From contig NZ_PJRO01000010.1 of NCBI RefSeq assembly GCF_002858745.1, positions 124,001 to 188,000 on the forward strand: a stretch of DNA of 64,000 nt. The letters run 5' to 3'. The stretch is from Mesorhizobium loti. GTDB lineage: Bacteria > Pseudomonadota > Alphaproteobacteria > Rhizobiales > Rhizobiaceae. This document shows, piece after piece, positions 44,786 to 54,500 of the stretch; within the stretch, counting starts at the first letter, position 1; the number at the start of each line of letters is the position of its first letter. Below the pieces are notes generated by a model. It did no database searches and was not told the origin of the DNA. It worked only from the letters and a program-made list of their open reading frames with translations. The translations under genes and the position numbers were made by a program.

Positions 44786-46587
44786 TCGCAAACGGCATAA
44801 AATCAGGCGCGGCAACCGTCGCGCCTGATCAAGCAAACAGCCCGGTGCTCACAGTCTCCGGCCTTACGGTTTCCGTGCGTGGCGATGAAGGCGAGCGGGC
44901 AGTGGTGTCCAACCTCTCCTTCGTGCTCGCCCGTGGCGAAACGCTGTGCATTGCCGGTGAATCCGGTTCCGGCAAGTCGATGACCTCGTTGGCCGTCATG
45001 GGCCTGCTGCCACAACCGCAGGCGCGTGTTTCGACCGGCTCGATCCTGCTCGGCGATATCGATCTCGCTGCCTTGAGCGAAAAGCGCATGCAGACCATTC
45101 GCGGCAATCGTGTCGCGATGATCTTCCAGGAACCGATGACTTCATTGAATCCGGTGCTGTCGATCGGACGCCAGCTCGTCGAGGCGATCGAAGCCCACAC
45201 CAATCTGGGTGGCAGCGCAGCGCGTACCCACGCCATCGAGGCGCTCAAGGCAGTCCGCATTCCCGAAGCCGAAAGCCGACTGAAACAATTCCCGCACGAG
45301 CTTTCCGGTGGCATGCGCCAGCGTGTCATGATCGCCATGGCCCTCGCCCTGAAACCAGACGTGCTGATCGCCGATGAGCCAACCACGGCACTCGACGTCA
45401 CCGTGCAGGGCGAAGTGCTGGAATTGCTGCGTGACCTGCAGCGCGAGCAAGGCACCGCCGTCATCCTGATCACGCACGACATGGGCGTCGTTGCCGAAAT
45501 GGCGGACCGAGTGATCGTCATGCGCAACGGCCGCATGGTCGAACAAGGCACCATCACCGACATCTTCGAACGGCCTCAGGTCGACTACACGCGCGAACTG
45601 CTTGCTGCCGTACCCAAGATGGGCGCCGGACGCGCTGCCGCACCGGCCAGGTCGCCGGAGGAACCGGCAAGGCCAGCTGCCGTCGCGGAGGTCCGCGACC
45701 TCCACGTGCGTTTCGACCTGCATGGCGGTTTCTTCGGCCGCGTCACGCACCGCGTTCACGCCGTCGAAGGTGTCAATTTTTCGATCGGACCAAACGAGAC
45801 GCTGTCACTGGTCGGTGAATCGGGATGCGGCAAATCCACGACCGCAAAAGCGCTGGCCGGCTTGCTGCCCTATAGTGGCGACATCGCCGTCGGCGGGCGC
45901 AATCTCGCGGGGTTGGGCCGCGACGAACGCAAGGCGGTACGCCGCGACATCCAGATGATCTTCCAGGACCCATATGCCTCGCTCGACCCGCGCATGCGTG
46001 TCGGTGATCTGGTGGCCGAACCTCTGCTCATCCATAGCGTCGGAACGCCCAAAGAGCGGACCGATCGCGTCGCCGCGCTGTTCGAGCGTGTGGGCCTCAC
46101 CGCCGATCAGATGGAGCGTTACCCGCATGAATTTTCAGGTGGCCAGCGCCAGCGCATCTGCATCGCACGCGCACTGGCGCTGCGGCCCAAGCTGATCATC
46201 GCCGACGAAAGTGTTTCCGCACTCGACGTCTCGGTGCAGGCGCGCGTGCTGAAGTTGCTCAAGGAACTGCAGAGCGAATTTGGCGTCGCCTATCTTTTCA
46301 TTTCACACGATATGGCAGTGGTCGAGAACATTTCCGACAAGGTGGCGGTGATGTATCTCGGCCAGATCGTGGAGATGGGTACGCGCGACCAGATTTTCGC
46401 CTATCCGCGCCATCCTTACACGAAGCGACTGATCGAGGCGGTTCCGGTGCCGGATCCCGCTCGTCGGCGGACGCGCTTCGCCAGATTGGACAGCGAGATC
46501 GCAAGCCCGATTCGTCGGGTCGGTGACCCTCCGGCGAGACTTTCGTTGCAGGACGTCGGTGGCGGTCATCTGGTCGCGGCGCACTAG
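44782..46587 (+). CDS. Fused double ABC ATPase (DppD-DppF type)
   Basis: 601 residues with two complete ATPase domains. First: GESGSGKS, LSGGMRQR, LIADEPTTALD. Second (from about residue 310): GESGCGKST, FSGGQRQR, LIIADESVSALD, and the C-terminal HPYTKRLIEAVP typical of DppF/OppF. Together they energise the two permeases. It ends the operon. The second Walker B reads ADES rather than ADEP, a change found in many such ATPases. Confidence 0.92.
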   Translation: MIANGIKSGAATVAPDQANSPVLTVSGLTVSVRGDEGERAVVSNLSFVLARGETLCIAGESGSGKSMTSLAVMGLLPQPQARVSTGSILLGDIDLAALSEKRMQTIRGNRVAMIFQEPMTSLNPVLSIGRQLVEAIEAHTNLGGSAARTHAIEALKAVRIPEAESRLKQFPHELSGGMRQRVMIAMALALKPDVLIADEPTTALDVTVQGEVLELLRDLQREQGTAVILITHDMGVVAEMADRVIVMRNGRMVEQGTITDIFERPQVDYTRELLAAVPKMGAGRAAAPARSPEEPARPAAVAEVRDLHVRFDLHGGFFGRVTHRVHAVEGVNFSIGPNETLSLVGESGCGKSTTAKALAGLLPYSGDIAVGGRNLAGLGRDERKAVRRDIQMIFQDPYASLDPRMRVGDLVAEPLLIHSVGTPKERTDRVAALFERVGLTADQMERYPHEFSGGQRQRICIARALALRPKLIIADESVSALDVSVQARVLKLLKELQSEFGVAYLFISHDMAVVENISDKVAVMYLGQIVEMGTRDQIFAYPRHPYTKRLIEAVPVPDPARRRTRFARLDSEIASPIRRVGDPPARLSLQDVGGGHLVAAH

Positions 46588-46662
46588 ATACCAGTCACAC
46601 TGCTTGTATCGGAGCGATCGAGCAGCTATCGCCTGCTGCGACCCGCAATCACGGACTGGATC

Positions 46663-47343
46663 ATGACGCGCCCCATTATCGTATTCGACCTTGACGGAAC
46701 GCTTGTCGACACCGCGCCGGATCTGCTCGACAGCCTGAACCACAGCCTGGTCGACGGCGCGCTGGAGAGTGTCGACTATCTTGGCTTCAAGCGCTTTGTC
46801 GGCCAGGGCGGACGCGTCATGATCGAGCGCGCCTACGCGGCACAGCGCAAGGCTTTGACGGTCGAAGAGCTGGACCGCCTGCTTGCCCTGTTCATGACCC
46901 ACTACACGCAGAATATCCCCGGCAAATCACTGCCCTATCCAGGCGTCGCAGAAGCGATCAGCCGGCTGGAAGAAGCAGGCTATGTTCTTGCAGTCTGCAC
47001 CAACAAATACGAAGCAAACTCAAAGGCCTTGATCGAAGCGCTCGGGTTGAACCGGCACTTCGCCGCGATCGCCGGCCAGGATACCTTCGCTTTCCGCAAA
47101 CCGGACCCGCGCCATCTGCTCGAAACCATAGCCCTGGCCGGTGGCGATCCGGAACGCGCCATCATGGTTGGCGATTCGCAGACCGATATCGACACTGCCA
47201 AGGCGGCTGGCATTCCGGTCGTGGCAGTTGATTTCGGCTATACAGACCGACATGTCAGCGAATTCGAGCCTTCGGTCGTCATCTCGCACTTTGACGAATT
47301 GACCCCTGCCCTTGTCGAAAAACTGATTGTGGCAGCGCGCTGA
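46663..47343 (+). CDS. gph: Phosphoglycolate phosphatase (HAD family)
   Basis: 226 residues. HAD motif I FDLDGTLVDT (Asp9, Asp11), motif II VCTNK, motif III FRKPDPRH and motif IV MVGDSQTDIDTAKAAG. It removes phosphate from 2-phosphoglycolate formed by DNA repair or Rubisco oxygenation. It is 75 bp after the ATPase gene; no terminator is evident between, so read-through is possible. It is followed by the tRNA gene. Confidence 0.88.
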   Translation: MTRPIIVFDLDGTLVDTAPDLLDSLNHSLVDGALESVDYLGFKRFVGQGGRVMIERAYAAQRKALTVEELDRLLALFMTHYTQNIPGKSLPYPGVAEAISRLEEAGYVLAVCTNKYEANSKALIEALGLNRHFAAIAGQDTFAFRKPDPRHLLETIALAGGDPERAIMVGDSQTDIDTAKAAGIPVVAVDFGYTDRHVSEFEPSVVISHFDELTPALVEKLIVAAR

Positions 47344-47395
47344 AAAATCTTTTGCCGTATCCGCACTTCCACCCACAGAAGCGCGGAAGGGACGG

Positions 47396-47424
47396 TTGAC
47401 TTCCAGCTATCACCCACCTTATAT
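47396..47424 (+). promoter_or_regulatory. Promoter of tRNA-Val
   Basis: TTGACT (47396-47401), 17 bp, TTATAT (47419-47424), placing the start point about 25 bp before the tRNA. Confidence 0.8.
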
Positions 47425-47454
47425 CGCGGCGCGCTTGGCCTTCGGGCATGGAGC

Positions 47455-47529
47455 GGGCGATTAGCTCAGCGGGAGAGCACACCCTTCACACGGGTGGGGT
47501 CGTAGGTTCAATCCCTACATCGCCCACCA
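47455..47529 (+). tRNA. tRNA-Val (anticodon CAC)
   Basis: A complete cloverleaf: acceptor GGGCGAT/ATCGCCC, D arm GCTC/GAGC, anticodon stem CACCC/GGGTG with loop TTCACAC (anticodon CAC), T arm GTAGG/CCTAC with loop TTCAATC, discriminator A, and encoded CCA at 47527-47529. Confidence 0.97.
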
Positions 47530-47681
47530 TCGCGCTCACCCTCCATGCACGATGCGCCGCAACTTCAAGAACAATCTATCGCTCGGCGTGATCCGGCTTG
47601 CGAGACCCCATTTGGGAGTGGGCTGGCTCCCCGCGTTCAGTCGAATATTCTCGACAAACCTGGGCAGCGGGCAAAGCAGAA

Positions 47682-48365
47682 ATGACGACGTTCTTTCCGG
47701 TTATCGTGACATGTGCTCGGTGTGGAACTGAGAGCAAGCACGAACAACTCGGAAGCGTCACGAAATTCGGCTATCCAGATCTCGATGGCAGACCGCCACC
47801 GCGGGCCCGCCATACGATGGACTCATGGCTTCAAGAGTGCCCCAACTGCCTCTTTGTGGCACGCGATCTTTCCACGGCCAGCGCTGAAGAAGCAGATGTT
47901 GTCAGGGAAATAGGTTTCATCGAGGCCGGGATGTCGGAGGGCATGCCCGACCTTGCAACCCGGTTCATGCGTCGCGCCTACATCGATGAGCAAACTGGGC
48001 AGACAAGAGAAGCGATCCGGCGGCTTCTCCATGCAGCATGGGTCCTGGATGATTTTGAGCTGAATGCCACGACCGCCAGGACGCGCGCGGCAGAGATGAT
48101 CCTCTCCCTCGGGGATGATGCAGGGATCGAACTGAGGCTGCTTCGGCTCGATTTGCTGCGACGGACAGGGGCATTCAAAGAGACGGTATCCGAAGCTGAT
48201 CACCTACTCCGGGGCCAAATAGAACCTGACTACAGAAAGGTTGCCGTCGCTCAGCGGTGGGCTGCCTTCGAGAAGCGGCCTGGTGCGCTTTCCCTAAGTG
48301 AAGCGAATAACCCAGTTCCGCGCCGGGGGCGTTTGCGTGTCGTCGTCCCCTCGCGAGATCAATGA
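47682..48365 (+). CDS. Zinc-ribbon and helical protein, DUF2225-like
   Basis: 227 residues. The N-terminus has two CxxC pairs, CARC (about 11-14) and CPNC (about 55-58), that can bind one zinc, with WLQECPNCLFVA as in DUF2225. The rest is helical and looks like tetratricopeptide-type repeats (about 95-190). Function unknown. The start is ATG 47682; an upstream in-frame extension to 47598 is rejected as it lacks a ribosome site. Single gene between tRNA-Val and an unrelated small gene. Confidence 0.65.
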   Translation: MTTFFPVIVTCARCGTESKHEQLGSVTKFGYPDLDGRPPPRARHTMDSWLQECPNCLFVARDLSTASAEEADVVREIGFIEAGMSEGMPDLATRFMRRAYIDEQTGQTREAIRRLLHAAWVLDDFELNATTARTRAAEMILSLGDDAGIELRLLRLDLLRRTGAFKETVSEADHLLRGQIEPDYRKVAVAQRWAAFEKRPGALSLSEANNPVPRRGRLRVVVPSRDQ

Positions 48366-48467
48366 AGATAAGAGAGCCACGCGGCATGCGAGAGCCGGCC
48401 TTTCACTGACTGCCAGTTAGCCCCTGGGCCTCGCGTCTGGTTGCGGTCATTGACGTCGACTGGATTA

Positions 48468-48665
48468 TCAGTCTGCAGCGCCGTCTTTGATGACGACTCG
48501 CGTCTTCCCGTCAGCGCCAAGAGTAACAACGATCTTGCCTTCGACAGGCACCGGCGCAGCGCCAACAGCTGTTGGTGCGATCTCACCCCTGCGGTCGGCA
48601 GAAAGCAGCTCCTCGCCTTTGGTCGTTTTCAGGCGCTCTTGTTGATCTATATAGAAAACGGACAT
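48468..48665 (-). CDS. Small hypothetical protein (65 residues)
   Basis: I do not recognise it. It begins MSVFYIDQQERLKTTKGEE and ends KIVVTLGADGKTRVVIKDG; it has a charged N-terminus and a C-terminal beta-hairpin-like part, no membrane segment or signal. GGGAG lies 7 nt before ATG 48665. An inverted repeat CTTTCAAC (48676-48683) with GTTGAAAG (48695-48702) lies just upstream in its leader. The 48366-48467 and 48703-48951 flanks show nothing else. Confidence 0.5.
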   Translation of the reverse strand: MSVFYIDQQERLKTTKGEELLSADRRGEIAPTAVGAAPVPVEGKIVVTLGADGKTRVVIKDGAAD

Positions 48666-48951
48666 GGGAGGCTCCCTTTCAACGACTGAGTATAGTTGAA
48701 AGGAGGCAGAAGAAAACTCTATTGCCCTACTCGACACCCTTGCGGGTCGGCTGCCTACCAGGTCTTCGTCAGCTCCATTCCTCGAGTACGACTATCTTCG
48801 GCGGCCGTCGGCCTACTCTGATGCCCCTAGCCATATCAAACGGCGATCCTTCGCTTCATCGGCCTGCCTACGCTCACGACGCCTCTGCATGGGATGCAAT
48901 CACGCTTGGGGCGAAACTGATTGCCGGGCTATCCTCCAGCGGGTTGACCGG

Positions 48952-50847
48952 CTAGCTTACCGGCCCACGCACTGCGGCAACCGCTTCCAGCGCTTGCCGC
49001 AAGCGGTCGTCGCGGCCGTAGACGTCGTCAAAGAACTCGACCTTTCCGGAAAGGTCCGGCCAGGCGGTGAAGTAGGCGACATAGACGGGGATCTTGCGGC
49101 TTACCTTCTCTGACGAATGGCCCTTGGCCAGCTTGCCGGCAACATAATCGACCGAGGTGCCAAGCACGGCGGCAGCCATGCCGCGGGGATCCTGCAGACG
49201 CACGCAGCCATGGCTCAAAGCCCGGTTGTCGCGCTGGAAGAAAGCCTTCTGCGGCGTGTCGTGCATGTAGATGGCATGTTTGTTGGGGAATAGGATCTTC
49301 AATTCACCCAGCGAATTGGCCTCGCTCGGCTGCTGACGGACATTGAACGGGATCTTGGAGCCGTATGCGCCCCAGTCGACCGACGACGATGGAATACGCT
49401 TGCCGCGCGAATCCGATACCTCATAACCTGCACGGTCGAGATAGCCTGGATCGCGGCGCAGCCGCGGCAGCATTTCATTGACCAGTATCGACTGCGGAAC
49501 GCCCCAGTAGGGATTGTAATCGACCTGTTCGATCTCGTCGTAGAAGAAACTGGTCTGGTTGGCGACCTTACCGACGACGGTTCGCGTCTTCAGCTTTTCT
49601 TGGCCGCCTTCGATATAGCTGGCGCTGAAGGCCGGCTGGTTGATGAAGACGCGCGGGTCTCCGAGCTCAGACGGATGCCAACGCAGTTCCTCGAGCGCAT
49701 ATTGCACCTTGGCGATGCGATCCGCCTTTGAAGCGCCGGCAAGGGCTGCAACCGTGCGCGGTCCAATGACGCCGTCATCCTTCTGGCCGGCCTTCTTCTG
49801 CGCCGCCTTGATGACCGGTACCAGTTCCGGAACATAATCCTGGCTGGTGACGAGCCTGGCCAGCACTTCGCCATAGTCGCCGCCCATATCATCGTCGAGA
49901 TCACGAGCGATCAGCGACAGCAGCTTGGGCAGTTCCGGGCTGATTTCACCGGGCTTCAGTTTGAGCTTGGAATCAACAACGACTTCGTTTTCCTCGCTCG
50001 CCTTGAGCGCTTCCAACTCGACGCGCAACGCCTGGTATTCGGCATTCTGCGGGTGTCGCGATTCGAGATAGGTGCCGACTTCCTGCGTACGGGCGAGCGT
50101 CTTGAGGGCACCTTCACGATCAACTGGCTTTGCCGGGAAATCGTAATAGCCGGAGATCCGGTTCGGATCGATGCGGCCATCCTGTGCATCGTCGACATAA
50201 CGCAACACTCGTGCCGACAGCGCCATCTCGAATCGGATCATCTCCTCCGCACGAGTCGCCGGGTCGGTTGAGGCAGAGGCCGGCACATCGACCAGATAAT
50301 CCTGCGACGCCAGCCCATAGGTTGCAGCATCGCCCAGCACGCGCATCGCCTGTTTGGCGCGCTCGTTGGGTTCGCCGTTGGTGACCCAGATGAAATCGGG
50401 ATTGGCGGCATAAAAAGCCGTCAAAGCTTTGGCGTTCGCTGCTTCGGCCCGCAGGTCGTAGTTGGTCAATCCGACCAAGGCCTCGTGGAACGCATCGCCT
50501 GCCTGCGCAGGTTCGAAGGCAGCGTTCTGCGGAGCTGCTGACAAAGACGAGAAGTCGACCTTCACCAGCGGGTCGGCCTTGTAGGTATTGTAAGTCGGTC
50601 CAGTGATCTTGGCGATGGCCGCGGCTTTTCGTGCGTTGGGCGGCGGCGGAAACTCACCGCGTCGCTGCGTCGGACGTCTGTAGGGCTCGCCATACTCACC
50701 ATCACGCACCGATGGCGACCCGCGGCGTACGCCACCGCCGAAGAGCATATCAAACAGGCCTTCGGCATTTGCATGAGGAGATCCCAGCAGCGTCGCGGCC
50801 AAAGCCGCAAACGGCAGCAGCACGGATCTCTTCGCGAACGACTTCAT
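48952..50847 (-). CDS. L,D-transpeptidase (YcbB/LdtD-like)
   Basis: 631 residues. A signal peptide (cleavage near residue 29, ANA) leads to a scaffold domain, a peptidoglycan-binding-like segment (DGVIGPRTVAAL) and a YkuD catalytic domain with the motif SHGCVRL (Cys548) and the preceding HDTPQKAFF histidine. It forms 3-3 (mDAP-mDAP) cross-links. Such links are abundant in Rhizobiales, which grow from one pole. The start is ATG 50847 (MKSFAKRS). A full CtrA-type box lies about 110 bp upstream. Confidence 0.9.
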   Translation of the reverse strand: MKSFAKRSVLLPFAALAATLLGSPHANAEGLFDMLFGGGVRRGSPSVRDGEYGEPYRRPTQRRGEFPPPPNARKAAAIAKITGPTYNTYKADPLVKVDFSSLSAAPQNAAFEPAQAGDAFHEALVGLTNYDLRAEAANAKALTAFYAANPDFIWVTNGEPNERAKQAMRVLGDAATYGLASQDYLVDVPASASTDPATRAEEMIRFEMALSARVLRYVDDAQDGRIDPNRISGYYDFPAKPVDREGALKTLARTQEVGTYLESRHPQNAEYQALRVELEALKASEENEVVVDSKLKLKPGEISPELPKLLSLIARDLDDDMGGDYGEVLARLVTSQDYVPELVPVIKAAQKKAGQKDDGVIGPRTVAALAGASKADRIAKVQYALEELRWHPSELGDPRVFINQPAFSASYIEGGQEKLKTRTVVGKVANQTSFFYDEIEQVDYNPYWGVPQSILVNEMLPRLRRDPGYLDRAGYEVSDSRGKRIPSSSVDWGAYGSKIPFNVRQQPSEANSLGELKILFPNKHAIYMHDTPQKAFFQRDNRALSHGCVRLQDPRGMAAAVLGTSVDYVAGKLAKGHSSEKVSRKIPVYVAYFTAWPDLSGKVEFFDDVYGRDDRLRQALEAVAAVRGPVS

Positions 50848-51572
50848 GGACCACCCTCTCCGACCCGTCATCGGGCTCCGAATTCCGCCGCGGACGCTCT
50901 GATCATTCGCGAGGCGGTTCTGTGACAGGATGATAGCGTTTCACGCGCATTTGTTTAAGTCTTCGTTAAGGGTAAGCCGTCGGCCTCACATATTTTTTCG
51001 CCCTGAGTATAAAACCACCAATATAACAAAATTAACGCATCATTTCAAAATCGCAGAGCAATTTTTGAAACCTTTGGCTGATTTTTCCGATCGTATCAAG
51101 CAATATCGAATTTCATCTCGATATTTGACTTCGATTCCAATCATCAAAGGCAAGTTAAATCTCGCCACGCCATATCGTCATACTTTATCGAAGACAGATA
51201 ACCTTCCACGGATCGCTGACATCATCGATCGACCATGAACACGGTCACTCGTCGCATTCTCAGCCTTCAACAAACTGTGGCCCGAAAAAGTTCCAGTCAC
51301 CGGCCATTCGACCTGTTGCTGGGTCGCGTTGCACGTAAGCAATAGCAAGAATTGATCGCTAGTATTCTCGCGATTTCCTAGCGACATTTCTTGATGAAAC
51401 GCCAGCTGCAGTTTGCAATGCGTCTCAATCTTTTGACGTGCTGTTCCATTCTTCGGCGCGCTCTTTCACGCGCGAGACAACGCCGATAGACGGGCCGAGA
51501 GGAATCCACGACGGAGATGGCTTTTCGAAGCTGGGCACCGCAGTGGATTTGTCCTCATGGGGGATGGTCTCG
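50848..51572. other. Long AT-richer intergenic region before the autotransporter
   Basis: About 725 bp, noticeably richer in A+T than its surroundings (especially 50980-51240). It carries the divergent promoters of the transpeptidase and autotransporter genes. Short frames here lack ribosome sites and look random. The composition change suggests an acquired segment edge. Confidence 0.55.
50957..50971. promoter_or_regulatory. CtrA-type box TTAA-N7-TTAA
   Basis: TTAA-GTCTTCG-TTAA is an exact match to the full CtrA consensus, about 110 bp upstream of the L,D-transpeptidase start. CtrA is the cell-cycle master regulator in alphaproteobacteria. Confidence 0.5.
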
Positions 51573-54500
51573 ATGAAAATCAGGTTCTCGGTCTCAGCGG
51601 TGTTGTCGAAACAAATAAATACTGCACACGCGCCCTACCGGCGCACATTGGAGATTTCCGCCTCCATACTGGCGCTGACGGTGGCCGTGGGGCTTCCGAA
51701 CGCGGTGCGCGCTGAGGACTGGACCGGCGCAGTCAGCACCGATTGGTTCACTGCCGGAAACTGGAGCCCAGGCAGGGTTCCGAATGCAGCGACGGATGTC
51801 CTAGTCGATACCATGGCGCCGAACCCCGTGGTGGTCGACGGCGGCAACGCGACGGCCCGCCTCTTGACCGTCGGAGGGACGGCTACCGGCAGTCTCACGA
51901 TCTCGCACGGCGGCACTGTAAGCAACACCATTGGCAGGATCGGTGGGGCAGACGGCTCAACGGGCACCGTCACAGTCGATGGGATGGGGTCAAAATGGAC
52001 CAACACCGACGAGCTGTTTGTCGGGGCAGGCGGCACCGGAACCCTCACGATTTCAAATGGTGGGACGATCAATAGCTGGGCCGGTATCCTTGGATGGGGC
52101 GGCGATGGTAACGGAACGGTCACGGTCACTGACGCCGGATCGCATTGGTCCAGCAGCAATACCGTGTTCGTTGGCAGTGCGGGCACCGGGACGCTGAATA
52201 TTCTCAACGGCGGTTCCGTCTCCGGCGAGAATGGTTCGATCGGCGCCGGCGCCACCTCAACCGGCACGGTCACAGTTGACGGGGCCGCGTCGCAGTGGAC
52301 CAACGCCTACACTCTCAATGTGGGCTATCACGGCAACGGTAGCCTGACGATTTCGAATGGCGGCGTCGTCAAAGTCGCCGGAGCCGGAGCCGTGACTATC
52401 GCTCGGTCATCCGGCTCGATCGGCACGCTGAACATTGGCGGCGCGGCAGGATCGGCTGCAACAGGTACCGGCACGCTGAATGCCGCATCCATCGCGTTTG
52501 GTTCCGGCACGGGCACGATCAACTTCAACCATACCGACGCAAATTACACTTTTGCCCCGGCGATCCAGGGCCTTGGCACCATCAACCAGCTCGCCGGCAA
52601 CACGACCTTCACAGCGGACTCCAGCGGCTTCACCGGCACCACCAATGTGACGGGCGGGCGTTTGACGGTCGATGGCACGCTGGGAGGGGCGGCGTTCGTT
52701 CAGTCCGGCGGCAGCCTCGGCGGCAAGGGCACTTTGACCGGAGATGTCTCCGTGGCGTCGGGTGGCACCCTTGTCGGCGCACAGGGCCAGACGCTAACCA
52801 CCGGCAACCTCACGCTCGGCTCCGGGTCGAACGTCAACGTCGCGCTCAGCGCGCCGGCCAACGCCACCGGCCTGTTCAGCGTCAACGGCAACCTCACGCT
52901 CGACGGTACGCTCAATGTCTCCGATGCGGGCGGCTTCGGCCCGGGCGTCTATCGCATCATCGGTTATACCGGTTTGCTCACCGACAACGGCCTTGCGATT
53001 GGCAGCAGGCCAGCCGGTGTCAATGCGGCCGACCTGTTCGTGCAGACCTCCGTAGCGAGCCAGGTCAACCTGATCTCTTCCGCGGGCGTTGCACTCAGGT
53101 TCTGGGACGGTGGCAATCCGGCCTTGCATGACAACGGTGCTGTTGATGGGGGATCCGGTGTCTGGCGCGCGGATGGGCGCAATTGGACGCAGGCCGACGG
53201 CGCCCTGAACGGGCCGTATCAGCCCAACCCGACCTTCGCTGTATTCCAAGGCGATCCCGGGACGATCACGGTCGACAACACGGCCGGGGCTGTGTCCGTG
53301 GCCGGAATGCAGTTCACCGGTACGAACTGGACGGTCGCAGGCGATCCGATCACGCTGAACAGCGCAGGTGGCAACACCACTATCCGCGTCGGGGACGGCA
53401 CCGCGGGCGGCGTAAATCATAGCGCCACCATCGGCTCCGAGCTCACCGGCGGCGGCCGTCTCGTCAAGAATGACCTCGGCACGCTGATCCTGACCGGCGC
53501 GAACACCTACACCGGCGGCACGACCATCGCGGCCGGCACGCTCCAGATTGGCAATGGCGGAACGACCGGCTCCATCGTGGGCGACGTGCTCAACAATGGT
53601 GCGCTCGCCTTCGACCGTTCGGACGCCACCAGCTTCGGCGGTCTGATCTCCGGTTCGGGTGCGGTACGGATCATGGCCGGCGACCTGACGTTCACAGCCG
53701 ACGACAGCTATGCGGGCGGCACCGACATCGTGGCCGGCTCGACGTTGCGCCTCGGCAATGGCGGCACCACCGGTTCGATCGTCGGCAATGTCACCAACAA
53801 CGGCGCATTGGTCTTCAACCGCGCGAACGACCTCAGCTTCGCGGGCGTCATCAGCGGTTCGGGCGACCTGCACCAGATCGGTTCGAGCAAGACCGAGCTG
53901 ACCGGCGATTCCAGCGGCTTCACCGGCGCGACCACGATTGAGAACGGCACCCTTGCCGTCAACGGCAAGCTCGGCGGCACGCTGAACGTCTGGTCGGGTG
54001 GCCGCCTGCAAGGCACCGGCACGGTGGGCGACACGATCGTCAACAGCACCATTGCGCCGGGCAATTCGATCGGCACTATCAATATCGGCAACATCACCTT
54101 CAACGCCGGCTCGATCTACGAGGTCGAGGTCAATGCGGCGGGGCAATCCGACAAGGTTCTCGCTTCAGGAGCAGCAACGATCAACGGCGGCTCGGTGCAG
54201 GTTCTGGCGGGATCGGGTAACTATGCGCCGGCGACAACTTACACGATCGTCACCGCTGCTGGCGGGCGCACCGGCACCTTTTCCGGCGTGACCTCGAACC
54301 TCGCCTTCCTCGATCCCTCGCTCAGCTATGACCTCGACAACATCTATCTGACGATGACCCGCAACGACATCGACTTCGCGGCCGCGGGCCTCACCCCGAA
54401 CCAGAAGGCCACCGGCGCCGGCGCGGAAAGCCTTGGTTTCGGCGATTCGGTTTACAACGCCGTGCTCAACCTCTCCGCCCCGCAGGCGCGATCCGCCTTC

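Noticed and set aside
47455..48951. tRNA-Val as an integration site of an island
   Set aside because: No integrase and no visible duplicate of the tRNA end downstream.
50930..51238. 102-codon plus-strand frame in the AT-rich spacer
   Set aside because: No ribosome site, no recognisable features, basic and random-looking composition.
52794..54146. 450-codon minus-strand frame
   Set aside because: Shadow of the repetitive autotransporter passenger.
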